The notes beneath the pieces are model-generated. The model did not search any database and had not been told where the DNA came from. It saw only the letters and a program-made list of their open reading frames with translations. Positions 39,473 to 47,656 of a stretch of DNA of 48,862 nt are shown one piece after another. Within the stretch, counting starts at the first letter, position 1; every line of letters begins with the position of its first letter. Both the position numbers and the translations under genes were made by a program. Where the stretch lies: IMG/VR virus record IMGVR_UViG_3300021492_000030, positions 1-48,862 of that record. The stretch is one strand, 5' to 3'. This DNA comes from a virus.

Positions 39473-40378
39473 TTGCAGGATATAGCCCCTCTTTCTGCAG
39501 ATGACTTCAAAGAAAAAGCAAAGCAGCCCGTATCAAAGCTCGAAATATACATTGATGGCACAGGATGGGTGAACTTATGCTCGCTCAACGGCGAGAATTA
39601 TCTCATATCTGCGAATTATTCGAGCGGTCAGAGAGAGCTATCATATAAGCCGATAGCGGCTGAGTTTTCTGCTGTGATAGACGATACTGACGGAGACTTC
39701 AATCCGAGAAATGACGACGGACAGTATAAAGATTATTTCAAAATCGGAAGGAAAATCAGGTTTTCAACTGGATTTAGAAAGAATAGCACAGACTATCTCT
39801 GGCAGTGGTTTGTCGGTGCTATTGCTGATATTCAGATTGATAGAGCCAACAAGCAGATAACCGTAAAAGGGTTCGACTATACACAGTACTTAGTAGACAC
39901 AAAGCTCAAAAGCCCTGACAATTACTGGGGGTCATCGGTAACGCTGTCAACTGTTGCCAATCAGGCTGACTATGATTTGCCTTCAGAGTGCAACTGGCCT
40001 TACATAGCCTATCTTGACGGAAATCCGATATATGAAGGCGACTACTGGGTCTATGACCAGGGCACAAATAAATTCTGGTTCTTGCCGAGTAAGATACCAA
40101 GTTCAGACGGAACAGATAACTTAATCGTCTATTATTACACAGACCAGGTGCCTGAAAACATAGTGGCAGATATTCTGGTAACTGCAGGTTTATATGCAGA
40201 CAGAGCTTCAGCTCTGGCTGATATGGATTACACCGCAACAGGCATAACACTTGAAAAAGTAAGATTTAACAGCGGAGTCTCCGCTTTACATGCTATTCAA
40301 AAAATCTGTGAACGATGCGACTATGAGTTTTATTTTAAATATGACGGAACTCCTTACTTTAAGCCTATTCTGTCATAG
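39473..40378 (+). CDS. baseplate/tail hub protein, N-terminal part
   Basis: The 301-residue protein uses a TTG start. It shows PVSKLEIYIDGTGWVNL, FSAVIDDTDGDFNP, the FKIGRKIRFSTGF ring strand, IQIDRANKQITVKGFDYTQYLVD and a C-terminal ICERCDYEFYFKYDGTPYFKP, a baseplate hub pattern. It stops where related hubs usually continue. The missing C-terminal part resembles the separate protein at 43309. It probably forms the tail tip ring. Confidence 0.65.
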   Translation: MQDIAPLSADDFKEKAKQPVSKLEIYIDGTGWVNLCSLNGENYLISANYSSGQRELSYKPIAAEFSAVIDDTDGDFNPRNDDGQYKDYFKIGRKIRFSTGFRKNSTDYLWQWFVGAIADIQIDRANKQITVKGFDYTQYLVDTKLKSPDNYWGSSVTLSTVANQADYDLPSECNWPYIAYLDGNPIYEGDYWVYDQGTNKFWFLPSKIPSSDGTDNLIVYYYTDQVPENIVADILVTAGLYADRASALADMDYTATGITLEKVRFNSGVSALHAIQKICERCDYEFYFKYDGTPYFKPILS

Positions 40379-40389
40379 GAGGTAACAAA

Positions 40390-40743
40390 ATGGGATATTC
40401 GACAGCGGGTAAAAATAAGATGCTGGATGAGCTTGCAGCTGTGGCTGTATATGTTTCGCTTCATGATGGTGACCCGGGTGATAACGGGGCTAATGAAATT
40501 TCAGGCGGCTCTCCTGCATACGCAAGAAAATCGGTTACATGGAACTCAGCGTCAGGCGGAGCAATAACTGCATCAAATCAACCAGAGTTTGATGTGCCTG
40601 CTGGAACGACAGTGCGATATGTAGGCTTCTGGTCAGCAGCAACTGGCGGAACATTCTACGGCTATGCAGACGTAACAGATGAAACCTTTACAAATCAGGG
40701 GACATATAAGCTCACAAGCATACAATTAGACCTGAACGCATAA
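40390..40743 (+). CDS. small tail fibre-like protein
   Basis: The 117-residue beta-rich protein (YSTAGKNKMLDELAAVAVYVSLHDGDPG, YARKSVTWNSASGG, VRYVGFWSAATGGTFYGYADV) belongs to a type often found with phage fibres. It has an excellent TAGGAGG site. It lies inside the insertion that splits the baseplate gene. Confidence 0.65.
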   Translation: MGYSTAGKNKMLDELAAVAVYVSLHDGDPGDNGANEISGGSPAYARKSVTWNSASGGAITASNQPEFDVPAGTTVRYVGFWSAATGGTFYGYADVTDETFTNQGTYKLTSIQLDLNA

Positions 40744-40766
40744 ATTAGAGATGGAGTAAAAAGTCG

Positions 40767-43079
40767 ATGGGCTGGCTTTCTGGGTGGTCAAAAAGAAAGA
40801 AAATAACAATTGACTGCACGAATATTGATTCAGACCTGTCTCATTTTCCACTTCTGGTCATAATCGACGGAGACACGGATATCTTCGGAGAGCTGGGGGC
40901 TGGCGACGGGAAAAAGGTTGCCTTTACAACATCAGACGGAGAGACGCAGTTATATGCAGAAATAGAGCAGTTTGACGCAAGCGGGCAGAAAGCCGTCTAC
41001 TGGGTATCAAAAAGCGGATGGACTATATCAAGCAGCTCTAATACGGAAATATATATCTACTATGACAGCTCTCATGCTGATAACACTAGCTATATAGGTG
41101 AGGCTGGCTCAACACCTGCGGCAAACGTATGGGACTCTAATTTTGTGGCTGTTTATCATCTCAGGGAGAGCGGGAACGGGACATCTGGCGAATACAAAGA
41201 CAGCACATCGAACGGACTCGACGGGACGGGCGGTGCAGGGAATGCCTCTAAAACTCCAGCCCAAACAGACGGAAAAGTATATAAAGCTCAAGACTTCGAG
41301 AGCGATGATGACCATTTCATTCGACTTGGAAACAATAGTAAATTTGACTTCACCTCAGCTCTGACGATTTCCTGCTGGATGAAGCCAGAAAGCTATGGCG
41401 GGGGAAGTTATGGAAGGCTGATATATAAGCCCGGTGCGTATAGTATTTTTTGGAATTATTCGGATGAAATAAGGTTTAATCTCGTAATCGGAGCATCCGG
41501 GAAAAACCTGGATGTCATTATATATGAGACAAACTGGATGTATGTCAGCTTCACTTACGATAAGACCCTCGGCTCCAACAATCAGAAAGCCCTGAAAAAT
41601 GGCTCGATTGCAGGTCAGAGAAATCAGACTGGAGACATCGATACAAATACCAACAATCTTGACATCGGAAGGGATGGCTGGTCTTTCGATGGCATCATTG
41701 ATGAGATTAGATTCTCAAACATAGATAGAGGTCTGGCCTGGCACAAGTTTGAATACTATAACATGAACGAGGCTGACCATGAGTTGAGCTGGGGCTCAGA
41801 AGAAGAGAAAATAGTAATCGAAGGGACGGCCTCAATCTCCGGCGGGGGCTCGCTTTCAGTAAGCGGTGAAAAAAAAGCCTATGCGTCGGTCTCAATATCC
41901 GGGTCAGGTTCTCTCACTGTATCAGGGAAGGCGTTTTCTCCGGTCTTTGAGTTCAGTGTAGACCTGATAAGCGAGTTCAATTATATCGAAAACATCGACG
42001 AGGTGAAAAATCATATCATAATAGAGGGAGACGAATACACCATCTATGATGAATTGAGGCGAATTTTGGACGGTTCAGAAATTCAATATACCCTTGATGA
42101 GATTCCTGACGGCGATGAATATGGAAAAGTAAAGCTAACAGGAATCAGTGCTGGAAGGATTGTGGTAGCCGGTCTTGATGCAGAGGTTACGGACAGAATG
42201 TTCACTGACCCTACGGCGAAAGAGAACATCGAAGCATGGCGTCATTCTTCTGATGCTACTCTCATTGATGGTGGAAAGATATATACAGGTTCAATCGAAA
42301 CGGATAAACTGAAAGTTGGCTCATCGGCAAATCAGCAGGACACTCTCGATATATTTCAGGGAGAAGATAATACTCAGGTTTTCAGGCTTCGCTCAACTTC
42401 AATAGACCATCAGATTACTCAGGGCGGTGGTGAAGGCTATGACTGGGGCACTTATACTGACTGCTATTTTTATATGAGGAAATTCAATGCAGACTGGGGA
42501 GGCGTTCATATTGGCTCTTTCACAGAAAGCAATGGAGATGTATCTTTTCAAGTATATGCTGTATATGGCGATGCGGATACTGCGACTGACGGGAATGCAA
42601 AAGGAGCAATTAATCTGGCCGCTCTCAGAGGAGACCCTTCTACCCACGGTTATCAGGCCTGTGAGCCCGGAGATAACCTCTTTGTCATTAAATCAAAACC
42701 CTATGCTGCATCTTATCAGGCCTTGCTTATCTTGAAGCAAAGCGGGAATCTATATATCAGTGGTTCTTATGAGACTTTTCAACATGAAGATGACCTAAAA
42801 TTGATAGAAGAGCTTGAAGATATTTTATCGGGAAAAATCAGTAAAAAAGAGATGAAAGAGAAAGATGTTTGTAAGAAGCACAAAGTAGTTCATGTAAGTG
42901 AAGTGGATGAAGAAGAGATAGGAGAAGAGGGAAAGATTGTCAAGACTGGCAAAAAGAGAGTGGATAAATTTATAAATGTGCAAGCAAAGGATATGCTCCT
43001 CATGGGAGCAATCCGTCAATTAGCAGAGAAAAATCAGGCCTTGGAAAAAAGGCTTAATAAATTGGAGGCAAGAATATGA
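40767..43079 (+). CDS. tail spike/fibre with DUF2341 and LamG-like domains
   Basis: The 770-residue protein starts with a DUF2341-type domain (GWLSGWSKRKKITIDCTN, HFPLLVIIDGD, IYIYYDSSHADNTSY), then a LamG/concanavalin domain (about 130-320, FVAVYHLRESGNGT, ISCWMKPESYGGG, GIIDEIRFSNIDRG), a short repeat of SISGGGSLSVSG type, a fibre region with IDGGKIYTGSIETDKLKVGS, and a C-terminal charged segment ending in coiled coil (LAEKNQALEKRLNKLEARI). It likely binds the host surface sugar. The fold order suits a tail tip fibre. Confidence 0.8.
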   Translation: MGWLSGWSKRKKITIDCTNIDSDLSHFPLLVIIDGDTDIFGELGAGDGKKVAFTTSDGETQLYAEIEQFDASGQKAVYWVSKSGWTISSSSNTEIYIYYDSSHADNTSYIGEAGSTPAANVWDSNFVAVYHLRESGNGTSGEYKDSTSNGLDGTGGAGNASKTPAQTDGKVYKAQDFESDDDHFIRLGNNSKFDFTSALTISCWMKPESYGGGSYGRLIYKPGAYSIFWNYSDEIRFNLVIGASGKNLDVIIYETNWMYVSFTYDKTLGSNNQKALKNGSIAGQRNQTGDIDTNTNNLDIGRDGWSFDGIIDEIRFSNIDRGLAWHKFEYYNMNEADHELSWGSEEEKIVIEGTASISGGGSLSVSGEKKAYASVSISGSGSLTVSGKAFSPVFEFSVDLISEFNYIENIDEVKNHIIIEGDEYTIYDELRRILDGSEIQYTLDEIPDGDEYGKVKLTGISAGRIVVAGLDAEVTDRMFTDPTAKENIEAWRHSSDATLIDGGKIYTGSIETDKLKVGSSANQQDTLDIFQGEDNTQVFRLRSTSIDHQITQGGGEGYDWGTYTDCYFYMRKFNADWGGVHIGSFTESNGDVSFQVYAVYGDADTATDGNAKGAINLAALRGDPSTHGYQACEPGDNLFVIKSKPYAASYQALLILKQSGNLYISGSYETFQHEDDLKLIEELEDILSGKISKKEMKEKDVCKKHKVVHVSEVDEEEIGEEGKIVKTGKKRVDKFINVQAKDMLLMGAIRQLAEKNQALEKRLNKLEARI

Positions 43080-43309
43080 GCGGAGAGAAAAGAGAGCTTA
43101 CAAAGGTTCAGCAGTATGCGGTGAAAGCTGCAAGTGATAAGGCAAGGGCGGCGTATAATGAGCTGCAATCTATCCTTGATGCAATAGCTGATGAACTCGG
43201 CATAGACAGGAAAAAAGAAAGATGGCGTATAACTGCGGATATGAAGTACTTTGAGCGAATGGATACTCCTGATCTTACAATTTCTAAGAAGAGCGAGGAT
43301 AAAAAATAA
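43076..43309 (+). CDS. small helical protein
   Basis: The 77-residue protein overlaps the fibre stop (ATGA) and the next start. It is helical (VQQYAVKAASDKARAAYNELQSILDAIADELG) with a basic tail. It could be a fibre chaperone or structural linker; no family is recognised. Confidence 0.55.
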   Translation: MSGEKRELTKVQQYAVKAASDKARAAYNELQSILDAIADELGIDRKKERWRITADMKYFERMDTPDLTISKKSEDKK

Positions 43310-43677
43310 TGCCAGTAATCTATGAGAATCCCGATATAACAGAGAAAAAGAAATACAGAGGCGAAGCAGAAGCGTCTCAGGCTGAAAAAGATGCCGTTGG
43401 CGGCGAAAAGACACTACAAATCAATAATCATCTTTTCCAGAGTGATGCAGATGCTCAAAACATGGCAGATAGTCTGCTGGCCCGGCTAAAGAACAGAAAA
43501 CAGTATTTCGAGATTTCGACTGAATTCTGTCCCGTTCCTGTAGAAAGAGGAGACGCAGTCACTGTGATAGAGTACATATCTCCGACAAAATCAATCACAC
43601 ATCAGGGGATAATCAGGCAGGTCAGGCTTTCGGTTACACCTCGAAGCCAGACTCTGACTTTGTTGATAGAGAAATGA
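43309..43677 (+). CDS. baseplate protein, C-terminal part
   Basis: The 122-residue protein has LQINNHLFQSDADAQNMADSLLARLKNRKQYFEI, then VERGDAVTVIEY and HQGIIRQVRLSVTPRSQTLTLLIEK. In many phage baseplate hubs this order forms the last part of the same chain whose first part is encoded at 39473. Its start is coupled to the preceding gene. It may reassemble with the N-terminal part. Confidence 0.6.
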   Translation: MPVIYENPDITEKKKYRGEAEASQAEKDAVGGEKTLQINNHLFQSDADAQNMADSLLARLKNRKQYFEISTEFCPVPVERGDAVTVIEYISPTKSITHQGIIRQVRLSVTPRSQTLTLLIEK

Positions 43678-44759
43678 ATTTCCGTAAATTGATTTGTAGA
43701 ATTCTCAGCTGTGAGAGATACAGCCCGGACTGTCAAGAACTGGTCAGCTCAGCACAGGAGCTAATAAAAGCCGAATGTGAAAAGAGGGTAAAAAGCATTC
43801 TAAAAGAAAAAAAAGCAGAAATATCAAAATTAAGAGATTCTATAAAACTATGGAGAAAAAGATACAATGAAGAGAAGGCAATTCCTAAACGTCCTTCTTA
43901 CTGCAATATTGAGCGGTGTCCCTTCAATCCCAACAATAAAAAAAACTCTAAGCTAACAGCAAGAGGCAATCAAATATGCTATGAAGACGGAGGAACTATG
44001 CCCATAAAGCTGATTGGAGTTTATCGCTGGGAGGCTCTGTGGCGTGAAACAGGAGAACATAACTGTCAATGGAATTGGGGAAAATACTCTCTTGCCTGGT
44101 ATGAAGAAGAGCTCTCAAAGTATGACTTCAATTATGTTCGTCATGGTGGAATACTGGATACAAAATTTCTCTATGACCACTGCAAGAGGATGAGAGAGCA
44201 GAGAAAAATCGTCCAGATAACGGTATTCAGGAATGTGGATGAAGGGGTATTAGTGAGACTTGAAGATATGCCTGATTTAGCGAAACTGGGAAATGTCTTT
44301 TTTGACATAAATGAATTTTGTAGAAGTAGCCTAGAGAAAGGCCGTCAGGATATTCGCAAGGCAATAGAAATAATTAATTATCTTGTCGGTAATGGTTGCA
44401 TAGTATCTGCTGGATCATGGGGAGCAAGCAGATACGGAAGGCAACTCTGTCAAGAGTTTCATGATAGGTGTAATAAACATCAAATAGAACAGCATCATAG
44501 AGAATGGACAAGAGAATCGTTCAAAGCACAGCTCATATACAAGAAACCTGTAATCTTTGATGAATATTTTGCTATGAAGAGTCAAATGTCTTTCTCAAAA
44601 GTCAGAGAGCTTGCAGAGCTTGTCTTAGAGTTAGGATATGCAGGAGTGGGCTACTACGGATTCAGATTTCCTGGTATTCCAGGGCTTAGGCAATATGACC
44701 CATTCGACTACAGAAAGCCTCTTGAATTTTTTGAGTTACTCTGCAAAAAATATAACTAA
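43674..44759 (+). CDS. TIM-barrel glycosidase-like tail protein
   Basis: The 361-residue protein has a helical and cysteine-containing N-terminal part (1-105), then a barrel-like domain: FNYVRHGGILD, IVQITVFRNVDEG, FFDINEFC (Asn213-Glu214), IVSAGSWGASRYG, KPVIFDEYFA (Glu297), and YAGVGYYGFRFPG. The Asn-Glu after strand 4 and Glu after strand 7 match the catalytic pair of clan GH-A glycosidases. As last rightward tail gene it may degrade host surface glycans. Confidence 0.65.
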   Translation: MNFRKLICRILSCERYSPDCQELVSSAQELIKAECEKRVKSILKEKKAEISKLRDSIKLWRKRYNEEKAIPKRPSYCNIERCPFNPNNKKNSKLTARGNQICYEDGGTMPIKLIGVYRWEALWRETGEHNCQWNWGKYSLAWYEEELSKYDFNYVRHGGILDTKFLYDHCKRMREQRKIVQITVFRNVDEGVLVRLEDMPDLAKLGNVFFDINEFCRSSLEKGRQDIRKAIEIINYLVGNGCIVSAGSWGASRYGRQLCQEFHDRCNKHQIEQHHREWTRESFKAQLIYKKPVIFDEYFAMKSQMSFSKVRELAELVLELGYAGVGYYGFRFPGIPGLRQYDPFDYRKPLEFFELLCKKYN

Positions 44760-44776
44760 TCTCCCTTTTGCCTATG

Positions 44777-44794
44777 ACCTGGCCGCAGCCAGGT
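44777..44794. terminator. hairpin between convergent operons
   Basis: A perfect 7-pair hairpin (ACCTGGC, loop CGCA, GCCAGGT) sits between the end of the tail operon and the end of the leftward operon. Only three T residues follow on the + strand, so it is a weak terminator candidate. Confidence 0.4.
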
Positions 44795-44813
44795 TTCGTC
44801 TACTCAAGACTCG

Positions 44814-45005
44814 TCAGATGGGCTGGCAAGTGCTTTGAATGATAATCCTTTGAAACTGAGAATCCGAATACTCAAGAATGACCTTATCATTTTCAACTAA
44901 GATTCTTTTTTTGTCTCTGCCGTAAATCTTAGCATTGAGACCGTAGTGGCTTAGAAAGACATAGTCTTCGTTTTTGTACTTAAATATATCTCTTTTCATT
45001 GTCAT
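44814..45005 (-). CDS. hypothetical protein, leftward operon gene 4
   Basis: The 63-residue, beta-rich protein (KNEDYVFLSHYGLNAKIYG, RILVENDKVILEY) has two possible ATG starts two codons apart, behind ATAGGGG. It is the last gene of the leftward operon. No family is recognised. Confidence 0.55.
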   Translation of the reverse strand: MTMKRDIFKYKNEDYVFLSHYGLNAKIYGRDKKRILVENDKVILEYSDSQFQRIIIQSTCQPI

Positions 45006-45008
45006 CCC

Positions 45009-45251
45009 CTATGATTTCATTCTCAAGCGGTAGAGACGATTGAAACGACGGTCGAGCTCTTCCTCAATAGCTTTTCCGAATGCAGTATCAAGCTCTTTTC
45101 TCAACTGTCTCTTCAGTTTTTCCATCTTTGCTTTCTTGAGCGACTCTTCCCTTGCCAAGCGATTTCGCTTAGTGAGTACTTTGATTGTGTCCTGAATCTC
45201 TTTATCTGAATGATTCAGGACGTACCTTAAACCGTAATGAAAATTACCCAT
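45009..45251 (-). CDS. hypothetical basic helical protein, leftward operon gene 3
   Basis: The 80-residue protein has an excellent AGGGAGG site. After a short start (GNFHYGLRYVLNHS) it is a very basic helix with repeated Lys/Arg/Leu (residues 20-60). It may bind nucleic acid, by composition only. Confidence 0.6.
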   Translation of the reverse strand: MGNFHYGLRYVLNHSDKEIQDTIKVLTKRNRLAREESLKKAKMEKLKRQLRKELDTAFGKAIEEELDRRFNRLYRLRMKS

Positions 45252-45290
45252 GAAATCCTCCCTGGATAAAAATTTGAGGGCTATATCCTC

Positions 45291-45416
45291 TTATTTAACC
45301 CTAAACTTTCTTAAAAACCACCAGGTTTTGATAGCGTAATAATATGCCTTAATTTCAGCTGTTACCGTTCCCCAAAAATTCTCTGAGATTTCTAATAGTC
45401 TTTGAAAGATGTTCAT
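45291..45416 (-). CDS. 41-residue small protein, leftward operon gene 2
   Basis: A short frame behind AAAGGAGAAAGAGG encodes an amphipathic then aromatic and basic chain (NFWGTVTAEIKAYYYAIK, TWWFLRKFRVK). The ribosome-binding site and place between two real genes support it. Function unknown. Confidence 0.5.
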   Translation of the reverse strand: MNIFQRLLEISENFWGTVTAEIKAYYYAIKTWWFLRKFRVK

Positions 45417-45432
45417 CCTCTTTCTCCTTTAT

Positions 45433-45912
45433 TTAATCTTTCAAAAGCTCAATTTCCCTTTTATTTTCTTCCAAAAAAGTCTTAACAGATTTTTTCTCTT
45501 TAAGTATGTCGTGGAAGCCCGGAGTAATATTTGTTTCTCTTTCTTCAAAAAGCCAGTCTGTTTCTTTGTTACATGCTTTACAATGTCCTTCATCTCCGCA
45601 AAAATGCCCTTTCAAATGCATCCCTTCATAATATACTTTGTTTCTGACTTGATACCACAACCATTCGCAAGCCTCCTTTACTGATCCAAAAACAGGACTT
45701 TTAGGTAATCGGCCGTGCCAAACATTGCAACCCCTCCAATTCATTAGGTGCCTGTAAAACTGCCCGACCCCATACCACACAAATTTATCTCCTCTATACC
45801 TCATTAACTCGAACCATGATAGATTATAACCAGTATCGCCCGATACAAAATAATCATCAAGCTTAACTAGCTCCCATTTCTTGCTAATTCCTTCCTCCTT
45901 TTGTTTTCTCAT
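45433..45912 (-). CDS. hypothetical protein, leftward operon gene 1
   Basis: The 159-residue protein is rich in Trp and Tyr (WELVKLDDYFVSGD, FVWYGVGQFYRHLMNW, ACEWLWYQVRNK) and has a cysteine cluster HFCGDEGHCKAC that may bind metal. The ATG lies only about three bases after the predicted start of transcription, so it may be read leaderless. AAAGGAGG lies inside the frame (codons 4-7), five bases before an in-frame ATT, so initiation could also occur there. Possible early takeover or immunity role, from position only. Confidence 0.6.
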   Translation of the reverse strand: MRKQKEEGISKKWELVKLDDYFVSGDTGYNLSWFELMRYRGDKFVWYGVGQFYRHLMNWRGCNVWHGRLPKSPVFGSVKEACEWLWYQVRNKVYYEGMHLKGHFCGDEGHCKACNKETDWLFEERETNITPGFHDILKEKKSVKTFLEENKREIELLKD

Positions 45913-45921
45913 CTCACTAAT

Positions 45922-45950
45922 AATATAAGCTTTCCAACTCTATTTGTCAA
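45922..45950 (-). promoter_or_regulatory. leftward sigma70 promoter
   Basis: Read on the minus strand, TTGACA (45950-45945), 17 bases and TATATT (45927-45922) form a near-consensus promoter for the four-gene leftward operon. Confidence 0.85.
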
Positions 45951-45981
45951 GTAATTTTTAAAAAAATTTAAAGAAATAAAA

Positions 45982-46010
45982 GGTGAAATTTTATTCACCC
46001 CAAAAGGTGA
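45982..46010. promoter_or_regulatory. operator-like GGTGA/TCACC half-sites
   Basis: GGTGAA (45982-45987), TTCACC (45994-45999) and GGTGA (46006-46010) alternate in orientation with six-base gaps, between the two divergent promoters. This is a typical arrangement for dimeric repressors binding side by side, such as ribbon-helix-helix or HTH proteins. Confidence 0.6.
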
Positions 46011-46038
46011 GGTCTTTAACTATTTTCGGCTAATCCTT

Positions 46039-46047
46039 TGTGGATAA
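46039..46047 (-). promoter_or_regulatory. DnaA box
   Basis: The minus strand reads TTATCCACA, the consensus high-affinity DnaA site. It lies beside a run of A/T bases (46045-46068) just before the rightward promoter, as in many plasmid and phage origins. Confidence 0.6.
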
Positions 46048-46068
46048 TTATTTTTTACAATTTTTTTC

Positions 46069-46097
46069 TTGACAATTTGAGGAACTGTCATTATATT
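46069..46097 (+). promoter_or_regulatory. rightward early sigma70 promoter
   Basis: TTGACA (46069-46074), 17 bases and TATATT (46092-46097). An inverted repeat TGACA-N11-TGTCA (46070-46090) covers the -35 box and spacer and could be an operator. Confidence 0.88.
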
Positions 46098-46116
46098 TTA
46101 TAGCGAGGAGGTGAGC

Positions 46117-46320
46117 ATGAGAACTGGAAACCAAAAAAGACTGACGACCCGGGGTCGGGTTATTGTGAATTTTGAGATTGAGCCTGAATATGACCAGCAG
46201 CTGAATGAACTGGCCAAAAAAGCTGATAGAAGCAAGAGTTCGTTAATAAGGATGATATTAAGAGGATACCTCGACAAGCTAAATAGAGTAGACCTTGAAG
46301 AGGTTGCACAGAAGTTATAG
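46117..46320 (+). CDS. ribbon-helix-helix (CopG/Arc-type) DNA-binding protein
   Basis: The 67-residue protein starts at ATG 46117 behind GAGGAGGTGAGC; an in-frame GTG at 46111 is part of that site. It has a beta strand (RVIVNFEIE) followed by two helices (EYDQQLNELAKKAD, KSSLIRMILRGYLDKL), the ribbon-helix-helix fold. It is the first gene after the early promoter and lies next to operator-like repeats, so it is likely a self-regulating repressor of both divergent promoters. ParG- or CopG-like plasmid control is an alternative. Confidence 0.75.
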   Translation: MRTGNQKRLTTRGRVIVNFEIEPEYDQQLNELAKKADRSKSSLIRMILRGYLDKLNRVDLEEVAQKL

Positions 46321-46341
46321 GGAGTTCCACAGAAGTTATAG
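46307..46341 (+). repeat. 14-base direct repeat pair
   Basis: CACAGAAGTTATAG occurs at 46307-46320 (end of the ribbon-helix-helix gene including its stop) and again at 46328-46341. The copies start 21 bases apart, two helical turns, so one protein could bind the same DNA face at both. Confidence 0.7.
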
Positions 46342-46359
46342 TGGAAATGATTTTTAGGG

Positions 46360-46389
46360 TTGACAAGGAGCGTAGAAATAGCTTAATAT
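46360..46389 (+). promoter_or_regulatory. second rightward promoter
   Basis: TTGACA (46360-46365), 18 bases and TAATAT (46384-46389) precede the zinc finger and ParB-like genes. A perfect TATAAT also occurs at 46406-46411 but without a good -35 box. Confidence 0.65.
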
Positions 46390-46430
46390 GTTCATATACG
46401 CATGTTATAATGAAGAAAGGAGCTTGAATA

Positions 46431-46625
46431 ATGGATAATCAATTAATCGGTGAAAAAGAGTACAAATTATGCAAATTTTGCAGAAAGGAGTTTTCACCGA
46501 AAGTGGAGTGGCAAAAGTTTTGTTCTACGAAATGCCACAATGCTTATTGGAGAGAAGTATATAGAGAAAAAGCTGCCCTCAATAAGAGGCTTGAGAGAAT
46601 TGAAAAGAAATTAGGAATTAAATAA
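46431..46625 (+). CDS. small zinc-finger protein
   Basis: The 64-residue protein has CKFC and FCSTKCHNAYW motifs, a compact zinc finger similar to FCS/MYM-like or DUF2116-type fingers, then a basic helix. GAAAGGAGC precedes the start. It likely binds nucleic acid or a protein partner. Confidence 0.65.
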   Translation: MDNQLIGEKEYKLCKFCRKEFSPKVEWQKFCSTKCHNAYWREVYREKAALNKRLERIEKKLGIK

Positions 46626-46636
46626 AGGAGGTTTAG

Positions 46637-47656
46637 ATGAAGGTAAAAATCAAAGATTTAAAGCCTAATCCGTTCCGAGATATTAAGAATTATCCTATTA
46701 ATCCAGAAAAGATTGAGAGCCTTAAAAAGTCAATCAATCAGACTGGCTTTTGGGATAATATTCTAGCTCGGAAAAAAGACGGCAAGATTGAGATTGCATA
46801 TGGCCATCACCGTCTAAAAGTCCTTCAGGAATTATTCAAGCCTGATGATGAGGTGGATATTCCAGTTAAAGATTTGGATGATGCCATGATGATTCGAATT
46901 ATGGCAAATGAAAATGATGAAAGCTGGGAAACAAGTCCAAAGGTTATTGATGAGACGGTAAGGGTGGCTTATGAATATTTGGAAAAATTTTTTTGTTTAG
47001 AAGAGAAAATTCACAAAAATGCTGGAAGGCCAACTCAAATTTTTAAAAAGTTACCAATTCCTGAACATATAGATAAAGACCCTGAGAACGGTTTTAGAAA
47101 ATCCATTATTGCAAAGCAAATCTCAAACTGGCTTGGGGGCAATTGGAATGAGGAGAAAGTTTACTACGCTCTTGAACGGCTCAACCTGATTGAAGAAGGT
47201 GTACTAGATAAGAAGGCAATCGAAAAGCTTCCATTTGATACAGTAGCAAGACGATTTGCAAGAGCGGTAAAGAAGGTTAAAAATATATCTCCAGAACAGC
47301 AAAGAAGGGCGGTAGAAAAAATTATAGAGACTCAAGACTTTGGTGAAGAATCGATTGAGCTGGCTGTCTTGGAAGAAAAGCATGGATTCCAAAGGCGAAG
47401 GAAGGAGGAAGAAAAAAGATTTGAGGAGTTTCTGAGAGACTGCCGCAGGAAAACGGATAGTCTCATTCAGGATTTCCAGACAATCATTGATTTCAAAAAA
47501 GATTTTGACTCTGATTTTTATAATCAAACCTTTGAAAAATGGGATTTAATCGAATCAATCGATAGGCTCATTTTTTGGGCAAAAAAAATAATTGGAGGTG
47601 AATCTAATGAAAAAAGGAAGGAAGCCAAGCAAGCTCTTCCAGAACATTTACAATGA
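46637..47656 (+). CDS. ParB-like partition/nuclease-domain protein
   Basis: The 339-residue protein begins with a ParB/Srx domain: LKPNPFRDI, IESLKKSINQTGFWDNILAR, IEIAYGHHRLKVLQEL (GHHR at 56-59 in place of the usual GERR), then a helical middle that may include an HTH (about 160-195) and a long charged coil. AAAGGAGG precedes the ATG. With the nearby DnaA box and ribbon-helix-helix protein it hints at plasmid-like maintenance, but no ParA gene was seen. It may instead regulate early genes. Confidence 0.75.
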   Translation: MKVKIKDLKPNPFRDIKNYPINPEKIESLKKSINQTGFWDNILARKKDGKIEIAYGHHRLKVLQELFKPDDEVDIPVKDLDDAMMIRIMANENDESWETSPKVIDETVRVAYEYLEKFFCLEEKIHKNAGRPTQIFKKLPIPEHIDKDPENGFRKSIIAKQISNWLGGNWNEEKVYYALERLNLIEEGVLDKKAIEKLPFDTVARRFARAVKKVKNISPEQQRRAVEKIIETQDFGEESIELAVLEEKHGFQRRRKEEEKRFEEFLRDCRRKTDSLIQDFQTIIDFKKDFDSDFYNQTFEKWDLIESIDRLIFWAKKIIGGESNEKRKEAKQALPEHLQ

